Shown here piece after piece: positions 52,846 through 61,326 of a stretch of 64,000 nucleotides of DNA. The stretch's first letter is position 1; each line of letters starts with the position of its first letter. The position numbers and the translations under genes are program-made. The stretch is taken from positions 444,037 to 508,036 of the forward strand of contig CAWBYA010000008.1 in assembly GCA_963792895.1 (NCBI GenBank). Direction: 5' to 3'. This stretch comes from UBA6912 sp963792895. Lineage in GTDB: Bacteria; Actinomycetota; Acidimicrobiia; Spongiisociales; UBA5794. The notes under the pieces were generated by a model that was not told the origin of the DNA, ran no database searches, and saw only the letters and a list, made by a program, of their open reading frames with translations.

Positions 52846-54137
52846 AGGGGAACGACGTTGTCCCGGGCGATTCCTGCCCTGCGGTATGCCCCGCGGGTAT
52901 CGAGCACAACGGGCACGGCGTCGGCGATCCGTTCGAGATCGAGGACGGCGTGATCGGTGAGAATCACCGCAACGGCAAACCCGGCCAGGTCGGCGTCGGG
53001 AGCCACCGGCGTGAAGCCGTGGTCGGCGATGCGTGCTTCCGCAACCACAGGGTCGAGTACTGAGATCTTGGCGCCCCGCTCCTCGAGCACCCGCAACACT
53101 TCGATCGATGCCGACTCACGGTCGTCGCCGACGTTCGGCTTGTACGCGATGCCCACGCCGAGGATCGCGGTGCCGAAGACCGGCAGCCCTCTCCTATTGA
53201 GGAGATCTGCGACCCGGCCTGCCGCATACGCGGGCATCTTCGTGTTGACCTGCTCGGCCAGGTCGATGAAACGTGTGGCGAAGTTCGCCTCCCGGGCGCG
53301 CCAAGCCAGAAACTGCGGATCCAGCGGGATGCAGTGCCCGCCGACGCCGGGACCCGGGTAGAAGGCGTGAAAGCCGAAGGGTTTCGACGATGCGGCGTCG
53401 ATGACCTCCCAGATGTCGATATCGAGCTCGTGAGCGAGCTGCGCCATCTCGTTGATGAGACCGATGTTGACGGCCCGGTACGTGTTCTCGAGGAGCTTGG
53501 CCATCTCGGCGGTCTTGGCAGACGAGACGGGATACACGGAGTCCACGATGCGTTCGTAGGCGGCCCGAGCAACCTGCGCGGACACGGCACTGACGCCGCC
53601 GACGACCTTCGGGATCTGGCCGGTCTTCATGTCGGCGCCGGGGTTGACTCGTTCAGGCGAGAACGCCACAAAGACGTTCTCGTCGAGCACCAGACCGGAC
53701 CCGGTCGCCGCAGGGATCAGGATGTCTTCGGTCGTGCCCGGATACGTGGTGGACTCGAGCGCGATCAGCATCCCGGACCGAACGACGTTCGCCACCGTCT
53801 GAGCGGCGGCCCGGATGAAGGAGAGGTCGGGCTCTCGGTTGCGGCCCAGTGGGCTGGGCACACAGAGGAAGAGGGCGTCCGACTGGATCAGATCGTCTTC
53901 GCTCGAGGTCACGATCAGCCCCTTGGCCAGGGCTTCGGCGAGCTCGTCGTCGGTGACGTCCTCGATCGGGGAGACTCCGGCGTTGAGCTCGGCAACGCGG
54001 CGCTCCGACACGTCGAACGCAACTACCCGCAGCCCGCGGGCGACCATCGTGACCGCGAGCGGGAGACCAACGTAGCCGAGACCTATGACGCCTCCGGTCC
54101 AGGTCTCTTCCGCAAAGAAGCGGGCGCGTTCAGACAT
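52842..54137 (-). CDS. Nucleotide-sugar dehydrogenase (UDP-N-acetylmannosamine dehydrogenase-like)
   Basis: The 431-residue enzyme oxidises a UDP-sugar at C6 to a uronic acid with two NAD+. The Rossmann motif is GVIGLGYVGLPLAVTM. ALESTTYPGTTEDI, the catalytic cysteine in GPGVGGHCIPLDPQFLAW and AYKPNVGDDRESAS are typical of the WecC/TviB subgroup. Its SD (GAAGGA) and a TAGACT promoter lie upstream. The product probably supplies an acidic sugar to the glycosyltransferases beside it. Confidence 0.92.
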   Translation of the reverse strand: MSERARFFAEETWTGGVIGLGYVGLPLAVTMVARGLRVVAFDVSERRVAELNAGVSPIEDVTDDELAEALAKGLIVTSSEDDLIQSDALFLCVPSPLGRNREPDLSFIRAAAQTVANVVRSGMLIALESTTYPGTTEDILIPAATGSGLVLDENVFVAFSPERVNPGADMKTGQIPKVVGGVSAVSAQVARAAYERIVDSVYPVSSAKTAEMAKLLENTYRAVNIGLINEMAQLAHELDIDIWEVIDAASSKPFGFHAFYPGPGVGGHCIPLDPQFLAWRAREANFATRFIDLAEQVNTKMPAYAAGRVADLLNRRGLPVFGTAILGVGIAYKPNVGDDRESASIEVLRVLEERGAKISVLDPVVAEARIADHGFTPVAPDADLAGFAVAVILTDHAVLDLERIADAVPVVLDTRGAYRRAGIARDNVVPL

Positions 54138-54230
54138 AGGGTGTTCCTTCGGGGTGCCGAAGGGCGAGTCTACCCGCTGGACCGGCGTCGAAAACAGGAG
54201 CCGCGCCCGGGGCCCGGCTCCGGCGAGCCG

Positions 54231-56114
54231 TCACATGCCCGCGCCGGTGAGTGCCCGGTCGATGAAGCTCGCCATCTGGTCGCGGCGCACAGGGTCGGTG
54301 GGGCAGAACTCGTTGTTGGCGGGTGGGTTGCACCCGAACGACACGCCGGCAGCCGCAATACGGTTGATGGAGGCTTCGAACGGCGAGCCGTCGTCGTCGA
54401 CGAACATGTTCACGTCGCCTCCGGCCGTGTACCCGAACGCTCGATCGATGAACGCTGCCATCTGCTCGCGAGTCACCGGGGCATTCGGGCAGTAGATGCC
54501 GTCACCACATCCGAGGGTGATGCCGGCAGCCGCCATGCGGTTGATGTCGTCCTCGAAGATCGACGACTCGTCGTCGGTGAAGAAGTCCTCAGACGTCTGG
54601 CCGAGGTCGAGGGCGCGAGTGAGGAACGCCGCCATCTGGCCCCGAGTCAGCGTCTTGTCCGGACAGTACTTGGTGTTGGTGGGCGGGTTGCAGCCCCTCG
54701 TGACGCCGCGAGCGAAGATCGCATCGATGGCCTGCTCGTGCACGTTGCCCGCCGTGTCGACGAACTGCGGCGGCTGGCCGAGGCTCACCGTGAAGTAGAT
54801 GGACTTGAGGTCGTACTTCGACTTGAGCCAGCTCGATGTCTTCGTCACGGTCGTGGACCCGTCCGAGAAGCTGATGGTGTCTGCGCTGCCCGAGCTGTTG
54901 ACCTCGCTCACCCAAGCGTTGGTGACTTTGGGGAGCCCGACCGCCGCGGCGAGGCTGGCGTTCGAGATGGTGACCGTCCAGCTGCCGCTCGGGTTGTAGA
55001 CGGTGCCGTCGACCGACCAGCGGTCGGTGACGCCTTGGTAGTACTCGCGTGCGTCCCAGCCCGACCACACCTCTTGGATGCTCTCGGTGCGTCCACCGGT
55101 CGACGACGAGTAGTAGGCCCGCACGACGTTGTTGTTGGGAGCATCGGGGTGGGTGAGGACCTGGCCCGCGGTGCCGTCGGCTGCTGCGATCCACTCTGAC
55201 CAGCCATGACCCCAGCCCACATAGCGCTGGTCGAAAGTGGTGTCGCGAACGTGGCACCACGCGGCACAGGAGTTCGCTCCGGGTGACCCCCGGTAGATCT
55301 GGAGTTCCCGTGCGTACGACCGAGCTGCAACGGCCTGAGCCTTCAGCGCCTCCATGCCGCTGTGCGCTGCATCGCCCCAGTAGTACGGCATCTCGGAGAT
55401 CCCCATGATGTAGTCGTCGATCAGCATCTCGGCTGTGAGGTCCAACCCGCCAGGACCGCTGCGGACGTGGAGCATGCCGCGGCCGTACTGGCATTCCCGC
55501 TGGATGATCGGGACCACGTTCCAGTCGGTCTGCGCACAGCCGACGATGGCGACCTTCGTCTCGGGATCGGCGTCCGGATCCAGATGCTCGTACCACGCCA
55601 TGTCGAACGAGCAGTCACCTGCCGGTGTCTCGTATGCGTTGCTCGCACCGGGCGGATCGATGTAGAGCGAACAGTTCTCAGGCCCACGAATCTCGATGGT
55701 GGCACCGACGGGCACCTCCCATGACTCGGCGCCACGACTCACGACGACCGGCTGACCGCCACCCGAGATGGCGTCGACTCGCAGTGTCAGCGTCGAGAAG
55801 TCGAGCTCGAGGTTCACCCATAGCGGGCCGGCTGCATCGAGGCCGCCGGTGCCGAGCGTCCCGATCTCAGCACCGGTATAGAAATGCTCGAGGATCTCGG
55901 CGTAGCCGGAGCCCTCGACCGCCATGCCGTAGGCGCCAAACTGACTCATCCCGACGCCGTGACCCCACCCGCCTCCGGTGACCACGAGGTCGTCGCTCTC
56001 GGCAGCCGTCGCCTGGCTGGTCACCGCGAAGAAGGACGCGACCAGGACGAGCAAGGCCATGATTGTGGACAGCCGCCCTACCGACCGCCGCGTGAAGATC
56101 GTATGAGTCACCAT
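54231..56114 (-). CDS. SpoIID/LytB domain protein with three C-terminal S-layer-homology-like repeats
   Basis: The 627-residue secreted protein starts at ATG 56114 with a signal peptide (IMALLVLVASFFAVTSQATA). A GGGWGHGVGMSQFGAYGMAV motif comes first. The SpoIID domain is in the middle (ADGTAGQ and LKAQAVAARSYARELQIYRG). The last about 180 residues hold three repeats with the shape FVDDDGSPFEASINRIAAAG, then GCNPPxNxxYCP, then an RxQMAAFIDRA end. Each has a Cys pair. The repeats should bind the cell wall, anchoring a wall-remodelling enzyme. Confidence 0.87.
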   Translation of the reverse strand: MVTHTIFTRRSVGRLSTIMALLVLVASFFAVTSQATAAESDDLVVTGGGWGHGVGMSQFGAYGMAVEGSGYAEILEHFYTGAEIGTLGTGGLDAAGPLWVNLELDFSTLTLRVDAISGGGQPVVVSRGAESWEVPVGATIEIRGPENCSLYIDPPGASNAYETPAGDCSFDMAWYEHLDPDADPETKVAIVGCAQTDWNVVPIIQRECQYGRGMLHVRSGPGGLDLTAEMLIDDYIMGISEMPYYWGDAAHSGMEALKAQAVAARSYARELQIYRGSPGANSCAAWCHVRDTTFDQRYVGWGHGWSEWIAAADGTAGQVLTHPDAPNNNVVRAYYSSSTGGRTESIQEVWSGWDAREYYQGVTDRWSVDGTVYNPSGSWTVTISNASLAAAVGLPKVTNAWVSEVNSSGSADTISFSDGSTTVTKTSSWLKSKYDLKSIYFTVSLGQPPQFVDTAGNVHEQAIDAIFARGVTRGCNPPTNTKYCPDKTLTRGQMAAFLTRALDLGQTSEDFFTDDESSIFEDDINRMAAAGITLGCGDGIYCPNAPVTREQMAAFIDRAFGYTAGGDVNMFVDDDGSPFEASINRIAAAGVSFGCNPPANNEFCPTDPVRRDQMASFIDRALTGAGM

Positions 56115-56196
56115 GCCAGCGTTATCGACTCGTTTGGTGTGCGGCTTTAGCGAATTCTCGCCATTCGCGTCGGCGACCTTAGTTGCCTTCCGAGCT

Positions 56197-56398
56197 CTAG
56201 GTCGCCTCGTTGTGCAAAGCCCGAACGATGAAACTCGCCATTTCGGCGCGAATGACGTTGTTCGAAGGGCAGTAGCGATCGTTGAGAGGCGGGTTACACC
56301 CCAAGGTGATCCCGGCGGCGGCCAGGATGTCGATGTCGTCCTCGAACACCGAGCCGTCATCGTCGACGAATCGATTGGTGCCCTGACCCTCGGTCAGC
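56197..56398 (-). pseudogene. Truncated S-layer-homology-like repeat gene, cut at the contig junction
   Basis: About 65 residues of coding sequence read RFVDDDGSVFEDDIDILAAA, then GCNPPLNDRYCPSNN and MASFIVRALHNEAT before a TAG at 56197. It is clearly one repeat of the kind in the preceding gene. Its upstream part is replaced by unrelated sequence at about 56,396 to 56,415, so the gene is broken by the junction, not by mutation. Confidence 0.8.
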
Positions 56399-56415
56399 GC
56401 CGAAGCGCCAGGGTG
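56394..56415. other. Junction between actinobacterial and proteobacterial-type sequence
   Basis: Two minus-strand genes are both cut here: an SLH-repeat gene loses its 5' part and a nucleotidyltransferase gene loses its 3' part, ending at a TGA (56394-56396) supplied by the other side. No repeat, integrase site or tRNA is visible at the boundary. Confidence 0.7.
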
Positions 56416-56756
56416 AGGTCGAGCGCCTCCGCCCGGGGCCAGAACCCGTCCCAGAACCCAGGCTCGCGTTGCGCGCAGAACTCGAGCAGGTCCGCGACGT
56501 CCACCAGCTCGCGGATCGAGTCGTCCATCTCACTGCCGTAGAACAGGTGGGTCATCGCATGCAGCACCATGTCCACCGGGGCCAGCTCCCGGAGCTTCCA
56601 GCCGAGACGCCCGAGCAGCCGCGCCCGCCGCATCAGCCGCAACGCCAGGTCCAGTTCGGCAGCAGGAAGCTCCAGGACCGACGCAGGCTCCCGCAAGGCC
56701 CCGATCACGAGCCGTTGCACGATCGCGAGCGGCGGTTCCGGCCTAATCACCGGCAT
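56394..56756 (-). pseudogene. Nucleotidyltransferase family (NTP_transf_5-like) gene, internally deleted and 3' truncated
   Basis: The 120-residue product starts like the family (residues PLAIVQRLVIGALREP, then RLMRRARLLGRLGWKLREL). It jumps at about residue 58 directly to the C-terminal part (APVDMVLHAMTHLF, then DDSIRELVDVADLL and EPGFWDGFW). Family members are usually over 300 residues, and the nucleotidyl-transfer core with its acidic residues is missing. The C-terminus is cut at the contig junction. Its start overlaps the kinase gene's stop by 14 nt. Confidence 0.65.
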
Positions 56757-57682
56757 GCTCATCCGCCAGCGCGTCGATGACCGCCACGGCGTCCTCGAGC
56801 TGCGAATATCGCAGCGTGAAGCAGCGGCAGCGGTCCACCAGCGACCGCAGCGTCTCGAACGCTGCGTCGCCGAGCAGTTCGTAGTTGAAGGCATGCGTCG
56901 AGAGGCGCATGAACCCGTTCGCCCGCGCGATCGGCTCCAGCGCAGGCGAGGCCTCTGCCGACCAGCGCGGAAACACGATCCAGGCCGCACGCGCCGCCTC
57001 GCTCATCCGGTCCACGCTGTCCGCCGGCGGCCGCACGTGCGCGATCGTCCCCTTCACGGTGCCCTCGATCTGCGGGCCCAGCACCGCGCCCGGCGCAAAG
57101 CGCCGGATGACTTCGATGGACTCGTTTTTCAGCGGCATCGGCCGCGGCACGGGAATGAGATCCGTCGCGCCGGGGCGCAGCAGCCCGAACTCGTCCGAGA
57201 GCAGCCGCCAGCCACGGTGCGCCAGCGCGACTGCAAGCGTGGTCTTGCCGCCGCCCGGCGCGGCCGGCAGTAGCATCGCGCGACCGCCCCGCTCCAGCAC
57301 CGCCGCGTGCAGCATCAGCCAGCGATGAAACCGCAGCGAGGTGACGAGATTGATGCCCCACTCGAGCACCGCGAGCGCCTGGACTAGCGGCAGGTCCTCG
57401 TGGGGCCGGCGGCCGTCCACCGTGAACCGAACTCGCCGGGCCGGCCGGGGCCGAAGCCCCCAGGTTTCCGCCAGCGCCAGGTGGCAATGGAACACGCCGG
57501 GGCCGTCCGAGCAGCGGGTACTGCGCGTAGAGTCGGTGTAGCGGCTCCGCGAGGCCATCGACCGGCGCCCGCAGCTTCAGCTCGAACGGACCGACCCGGT
57601 AGCCGAGCCCCTCGCCTCGCAGGCGGGTCGCGAACTCCCCAACCGGCAGTTCGCCGACGCTGCGTGAGCCGACGGCGTTCAC
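56743..57682 (-). CDS. HPr kinase-related protein (HprK-related kinase A type), frameshifted
   Basis: The C-terminal kinase domain is clear: P-loop LLPAAPGGGKTTLAVAL, then WRLLSDEFGLL and IPVPRPMPLKNESIEVI, like HPr kinase/phosphorylase. The N-terminal part (VGEFATRLRGEGLGYRVGPF, ending RLYAQYPLL) lies in another frame; the slip is near 57,508 in a C/G-rich run. The gene overlaps the PqqD-like gene (ATGA). Such kinases in exopolysaccharide loci are thought to act on an unknown peptide or protein. Confidence 0.82.
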
Positions 57683-57963
57683 CCGGCGACCCGCGTGACG
57701 AGGCCGAGGTCTTCGAGCCGGACGAGCAGATCCTCTACGTGCCGGAGGAACTCGGGCGAATGCCCTGCATGCTGGGCCGCCGTGAGTTCCAGGCTCGCGC
57801 TAGCGGCATCCCTCGGACTGGCGAGCACGCGCTGCAGCAGCAACGCCGTCGCCGCATTGACGAAGTGCGTCCGCCCGGAGGGACGGTGAAACAGCACGAA
57901 GTTGCCGTCCCATCCAGCCCAGAGGCAGTCGACGGCGTCCGCGGACTTCCAGCGCTGGACCAC
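57679..57963 (-). CDS. PqqD-like peptide chaperone of an HprK-related system
   Basis: This 94-residue protein has the PqqD fold: FVLFHRPSGRTHFVNAATAL then a helix LLQRVLASP, and the final EDLLVRLEDLGLVTRV. PqqD-family proteins bind the leader of a peptide substrate for modifying enzymes. The GTG at 57963 begins the first strand. It sits between a small Tat-signal protein gene and the kinase gene on the same strand, the usual arrangement for HPr-rel-A type sets. Confidence 0.82.
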   Translation of the reverse strand: MVQRWKSADAVDCLWAGWDGNFVLFHRPSGRTHFVNAATALLLQRVLASPRDAASASLELTAAQHAGHSPEFLRHVEDLLVRLEDLGLVTRVAG

Positions 57964-57985
57964 GGCGGGACACCGGCTCTCGGGA

Positions 57986-58513
57986 TCAGAGGGTCGTCAG
58001 GTCGGTCGTGATGATCCGGTTGCCGAACGAGTTCACGGCCGCCGCGGACACCAGCGCGCCCGGCTTCATCAGCACGCGGTTCTGCCCGCCCTGCGCGAGC
58101 TTGTATTCGATCTCGCCGCCCTGCAGGCAGACCTCTTCCGGCGTCAGGTCCGTGTACTTGCCGTCCACCTTCGCCCGGTAGTCGGCGTCGGTCGGCAGCG
58201 AGGTCACCTCGCCGTAGGGCGGCGACCCGAGGTCGTAGCGGTCCGGGTCTTGGTAGGTCGGACCATGCGTGCTTTGCGGGTCCAGGCAAAGCACCTCGCC
58301 GTTCGCGCCACCGGTGCCGGGGCCGTTGGTGCTGATCAGGTTGCTCGAGTTCGCAAGCGCCGAGCCGCTGCCCAACGTCAGGATCGTCGGCAGCGCAGCC
58401 GAGGCGCCACGCAGCACGGTGCGGCGGCTGACAGCCGGGACACGGGTACCGTGGCCGGCAAGGTCCTGCGGGACCGACCCCGCCAGGCCTTGTTCTTCGT
58501 ATTCTACGGTCAT
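57986..58513 (-). CDS. Small protein with twin-arginine signal, candidate substrate of the HprK/PqqD set
   Basis: The 175-residue protein has a late Tat signal: SRRTVLRGASAALPTILTLG (Arg30-Arg31) with probable cleavage after ALA at residue 54. The mature part is about 120 residues, Gly/Asp rich, with two cysteines (EVLCLDP and EEVCLQGG) and no known domain. It ends NRIITTDLTTL. It starts the unit that continues with PqqD, the kinase and the nucleotidyltransferase. A role as their substrate is inference from position only. Confidence 0.65.
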   Translation of the reverse strand: MTVEYEEQGLAGSVPQDLAGHGTRVPAVSRRTVLRGASAALPTILTLGSGSALANSSNLISTNGPGTGGANGEVLCLDPQSTHGPTYQDPDRYDLGSPPYGEVTSLPTDADYRAKVDGKYTDLTPEEVCLQGGEIEYKLAQGGQNRVLMKPGALVSAAAVNSFGNRIITTDLTTL

Positions 58514-58889
58514 TGGGTCAGACTCCCGAAGCGACGGCACGCACCAGGGCGCAGTGCGTGGGCGGCCGCTGATATTTCAAAAATATGCAAGAGTCGGGCC
58601 TGCCGGCGACAGGCCATTCAAAACAATCGCTTAGCGCGGAACGACTGCCGGCAGGCAGCCTGCGGTGTAAACAGTTCCGACACGTGCAGAAGCCTGCGGT
58701 GAGCCAGCGCGACCGCCGCAGCCGGGGCAATCATGGGCGCTTCAGGTATCGTAGCGCCCCTTGCCCGACGCCTGGCCGACCGGCCCGAGACCGGTGCGGG
58801 CGCTGGCCGGGTCACAGCACGCAGCGTTCCAGCATCCCGTCACGGAAAGCGTTGACCGGGCACGGCAAAGTATCGTCAGGTCGAATCGC
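58514..58889. other. Divergent intergenic region
   Basis: This 376-bp gap holds no convincing gene. It contains an AT-rich hairpin (ATATTT, CAA, AAATAT at 58572-58586) and a 10-bp inverted repeat GCCTGCCGGC/GCCGGCAGGC (58598-58607 and 58647-58656). Promoters for the Tat-protein unit and the GNAT unit must lie here, but no clear -35/-10 pair stands out. Confidence 0.5.
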
Positions 58890-60054
58890 ATGAATGATGG
58901 GTTCCGCGTCAAGATCGTCTCGGACCTCGCGGAGCTCACCGGCCTGCGGGGCGAATGGTCGCGCCTCGGTGAACGAGCTGGCGCGCGAGCACGTTCCTGA
59001 CCCCCGAATGGCAGCTCTCGTGGCTCGAGGCCTATCGGCCGACCGCCCGGCTGCAGGCCGCCTGCGCCTACCGCGGCGACGAGCTCGTGGGCCTCGCGCC
59101 GGCCATGATCGAGCGTGAGACGTGCCTGGGTGTTCCGCTGCGATGCCTGCGCTTCATCGGCGACGGCACGTTCGAATCCGACCACCTCGACCTCGTGCTG
59201 CGCGCGGACCTCGCGGACGCACTGCGTACACGTGCTGCTCGAGTCGCTGGCCGGACTGGACTGGGACACGGCCGCGTTCAGCAACGTGCCGGAATCCTCG
59301 CCGACGCTCGCCGCCTTGCGTGGATGGGCGTCGCGGAACCGGTTTCACGTCGAGGAACGCCTCTCGCCCTGCCCGGTCCGCCCGATTCCGGAGTCGTTCG
59401 ATGCGCTGCTCGGCTCGATGCCCTCGCGCTTCCGGACCGCGATACGCTCGACGCGCCGCAAGCTCGCGGCCGCGTATGAGGTCGAGTTCGGGCTGCACGA
59501 GGACGCGGCCGGGTTCGAGGACGCGCTCGCGACGCTGTTCGCGAACCACGAGTCCCGCTGGCAGGCCCGGGGAGAATCAGGCGTATTCGTCAACGAGCGG
59601 CGCCGGGAGTTCTACCGGATCCTGACGCCGCGGCTGTTCGAGTCCGGCGCGCTGCGGTTCTTTTACCTGAAGCTCGACGGGCGCATCGTCGCGCAGGAAT
59701 ACTGCTTCGCGCACGACGGCATCGTTTACCTGCTGCAGGAGGGATTCGACTATGCGCTCGCGAAGGAGAACATCGGCAATGCGCTCAGGAGCTACGTGTT
59801 CGACTACCTGATCGAGCACCAGTACCGGGCCTACGATTTCCTCGCCGGCGTCACGCGTCACAAGATGAACTGGAGCGAGAGCGCACCGAACGACGTCACG
59901 CTGAACCTGTCCCGTCCATCGCTGCGCGGGCACTGGGCCTTTCACGACGCGCGCGCTCGAGCGCGTCAAGGATCGGCTGCGGCCGCTGCGGGACCGACTG
60001 AGGCAGGCGGTCGCCGGGACGCAGCCGCCTGCGCAGGACGGCGGCACGCCATGA
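58890..60054 (+). CDS. FemAB/GNAT-type acyltransferase (CelD/BcsL-like), multiple frameshifts
   Basis: Pieces of one GNAT-fold protein are spread over three frames: MNDGFRVKIVSDLAELTGLR (58890), then STFLTPEWQLSWLEAYRPTA with FIGDGTFESDHLDLVL, then SNVPESSPTLAALRGWASRN through RFFYLKLDGRIVAQEYCFAH and YDFLAGVTRHKMNW. The end, ALERVKDRLRPLRDRLRQ, lies in another frame. Slips are near 58,985, 59,225 and 59,950. The family occurs in exopolysaccharide clusters and probably acylates a sugar or peptide. Its stop overlaps the ATP-grasp ATG. Confidence 0.78.
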
Positions 60055-61285
60055 GAGTACCCGTCGTCGTGCTGAACATGCACTACTCCGGCCTCGGCAT
60101 CGCGCGCAGCCTCGGGCCTCACGGCGTCCCGGTGTACGGGCTGAGTTCCGACCCCGACTTCCCGGGCAATTTCTCCCGCTACTGCCAGTTCCGGCTGAGC
60201 CCCGACTCGCTGCACGAGCCCGAGCGGCTCCGCGACTTCCTGGTGGACTTCGCTGGCACGTTCGACGCCCGGCCGATCCTGCTGCCCACGCGCGACCACG
60301 ACATCGAGTTCCTGGTGACGCATCGCGAAGCGCTGGAGCAGCGGTTCACGATCCCGCTCGCCTCACGCGAGGTGATCGAGCAGGCGACGAACAAGGACAA
60401 GTGCCTCGCCATTGCCGCGGCCGCCGGTATCCGTGTCCCGGCCCATCATACCGTTCGCGCACGGCGGGCAGCTTCGGGCGATTTCTGGACAACTCGAGTT
60501 CCCTGTGATCGTGAAACCGCTGTACGCCAGGCACTGGCGGCGCCCTGGCGTATGGGAGCACCGTCGGTCGGCAGAAGGCCGTAATCTTCGAAAATATCGA
60601 GGCGCTACATGAGTTTTACGGGGCCGTCGAAGCCACTGCCGCCGCTAGCGAACGATTCAGGAGTATGCATCCCGGATCAGATTCGAGCCTTGTGGTGTTC
60701 GGATCCTATTGCCGGCCCGGCGGAGAGGTGCGCGCATTTTTCACATGCCGGAAACTCCTCCAAGATCCGCCGCTCGAGGGGCACAGGGCTGATCGTCGAA
60801 GGCGTCCCGATCCCGAGATCCTACCGCAGAGCCGCGCGCTGCTCAGGGCGCTTCGGTTCTCCGGCATCTCCGAGATCGAGTTCAAGATCCACGAGCGCAC
60901 GGGCGTCGCTTACCTGATCGAGATCAATCCCCGGCACTGGGACCAGCACTATCTCGGCACGGCGTGTGGGGTGAACCTGAGTCTGGAGCAGTACCTTGAC
61001 CTGACCGAGCCGCGAGGCTTAGCCTCGCGGAAGACACGGAGCCTCGTGCTCCCCAGCAGGCCCCGGGGTCGGTTCGCTGGATCGCCGAGCTGGATTTGCT
61101 TTTCTACGCGCTCCAAGGGCTGCGAATGCGACGCTCGGGGGTCTCCCGAGGACCTGCAACGGCCCGCGGGCCTCGCACATTTTCGATCTATAGCGCCGAG
61201 GATACCGGTCCAACGCCGGAAACTGTTACGCAACACGATTCGAGAGCTGGCCCGGATGCGCTCTGTCACCCGGCTCAAATTGTGA
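60051..61285 (+). CDS. ATP-grasp protein (carboxylate-amine ligase-like), multiple frameshifts
   Basis: The N-terminal domain is clean (VVVLNMHYSGLGIARSLGPH, DFPGNFSRYCQFRLSPDSL, LLPTRDHDIEFL). After about 60,460 the ATP-grasp core is scattered over all frames: LEFPVIVKPLYARHW, then KAVIFENIEALHEFYG, then GSDSSLVVFGSYCRPGGEVR, TGLIVEGVPIP, and SEIEFKIHERTGVAYLIEIN with PRHWDQHY (metal/ATP site). At least five slips are needed. Such enzymes form amide bonds with ATP. Substrates are unknown; a sugar-linked role in polysaccharide export is likely. Confidence 0.75.
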
Positions 61286-61326
61286 GTCTGCTGGCCATTT
61301 TTCTCTACCCAGCAATCTAGCCGGCC

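Noticed and set aside
57986..58513. Lasso-peptide precursor
   Set aside because: No asparagine-synthetase-like cyclase or transglutaminase-like protease is nearby, and the protein has a Tat signal and 120-residue mature part.
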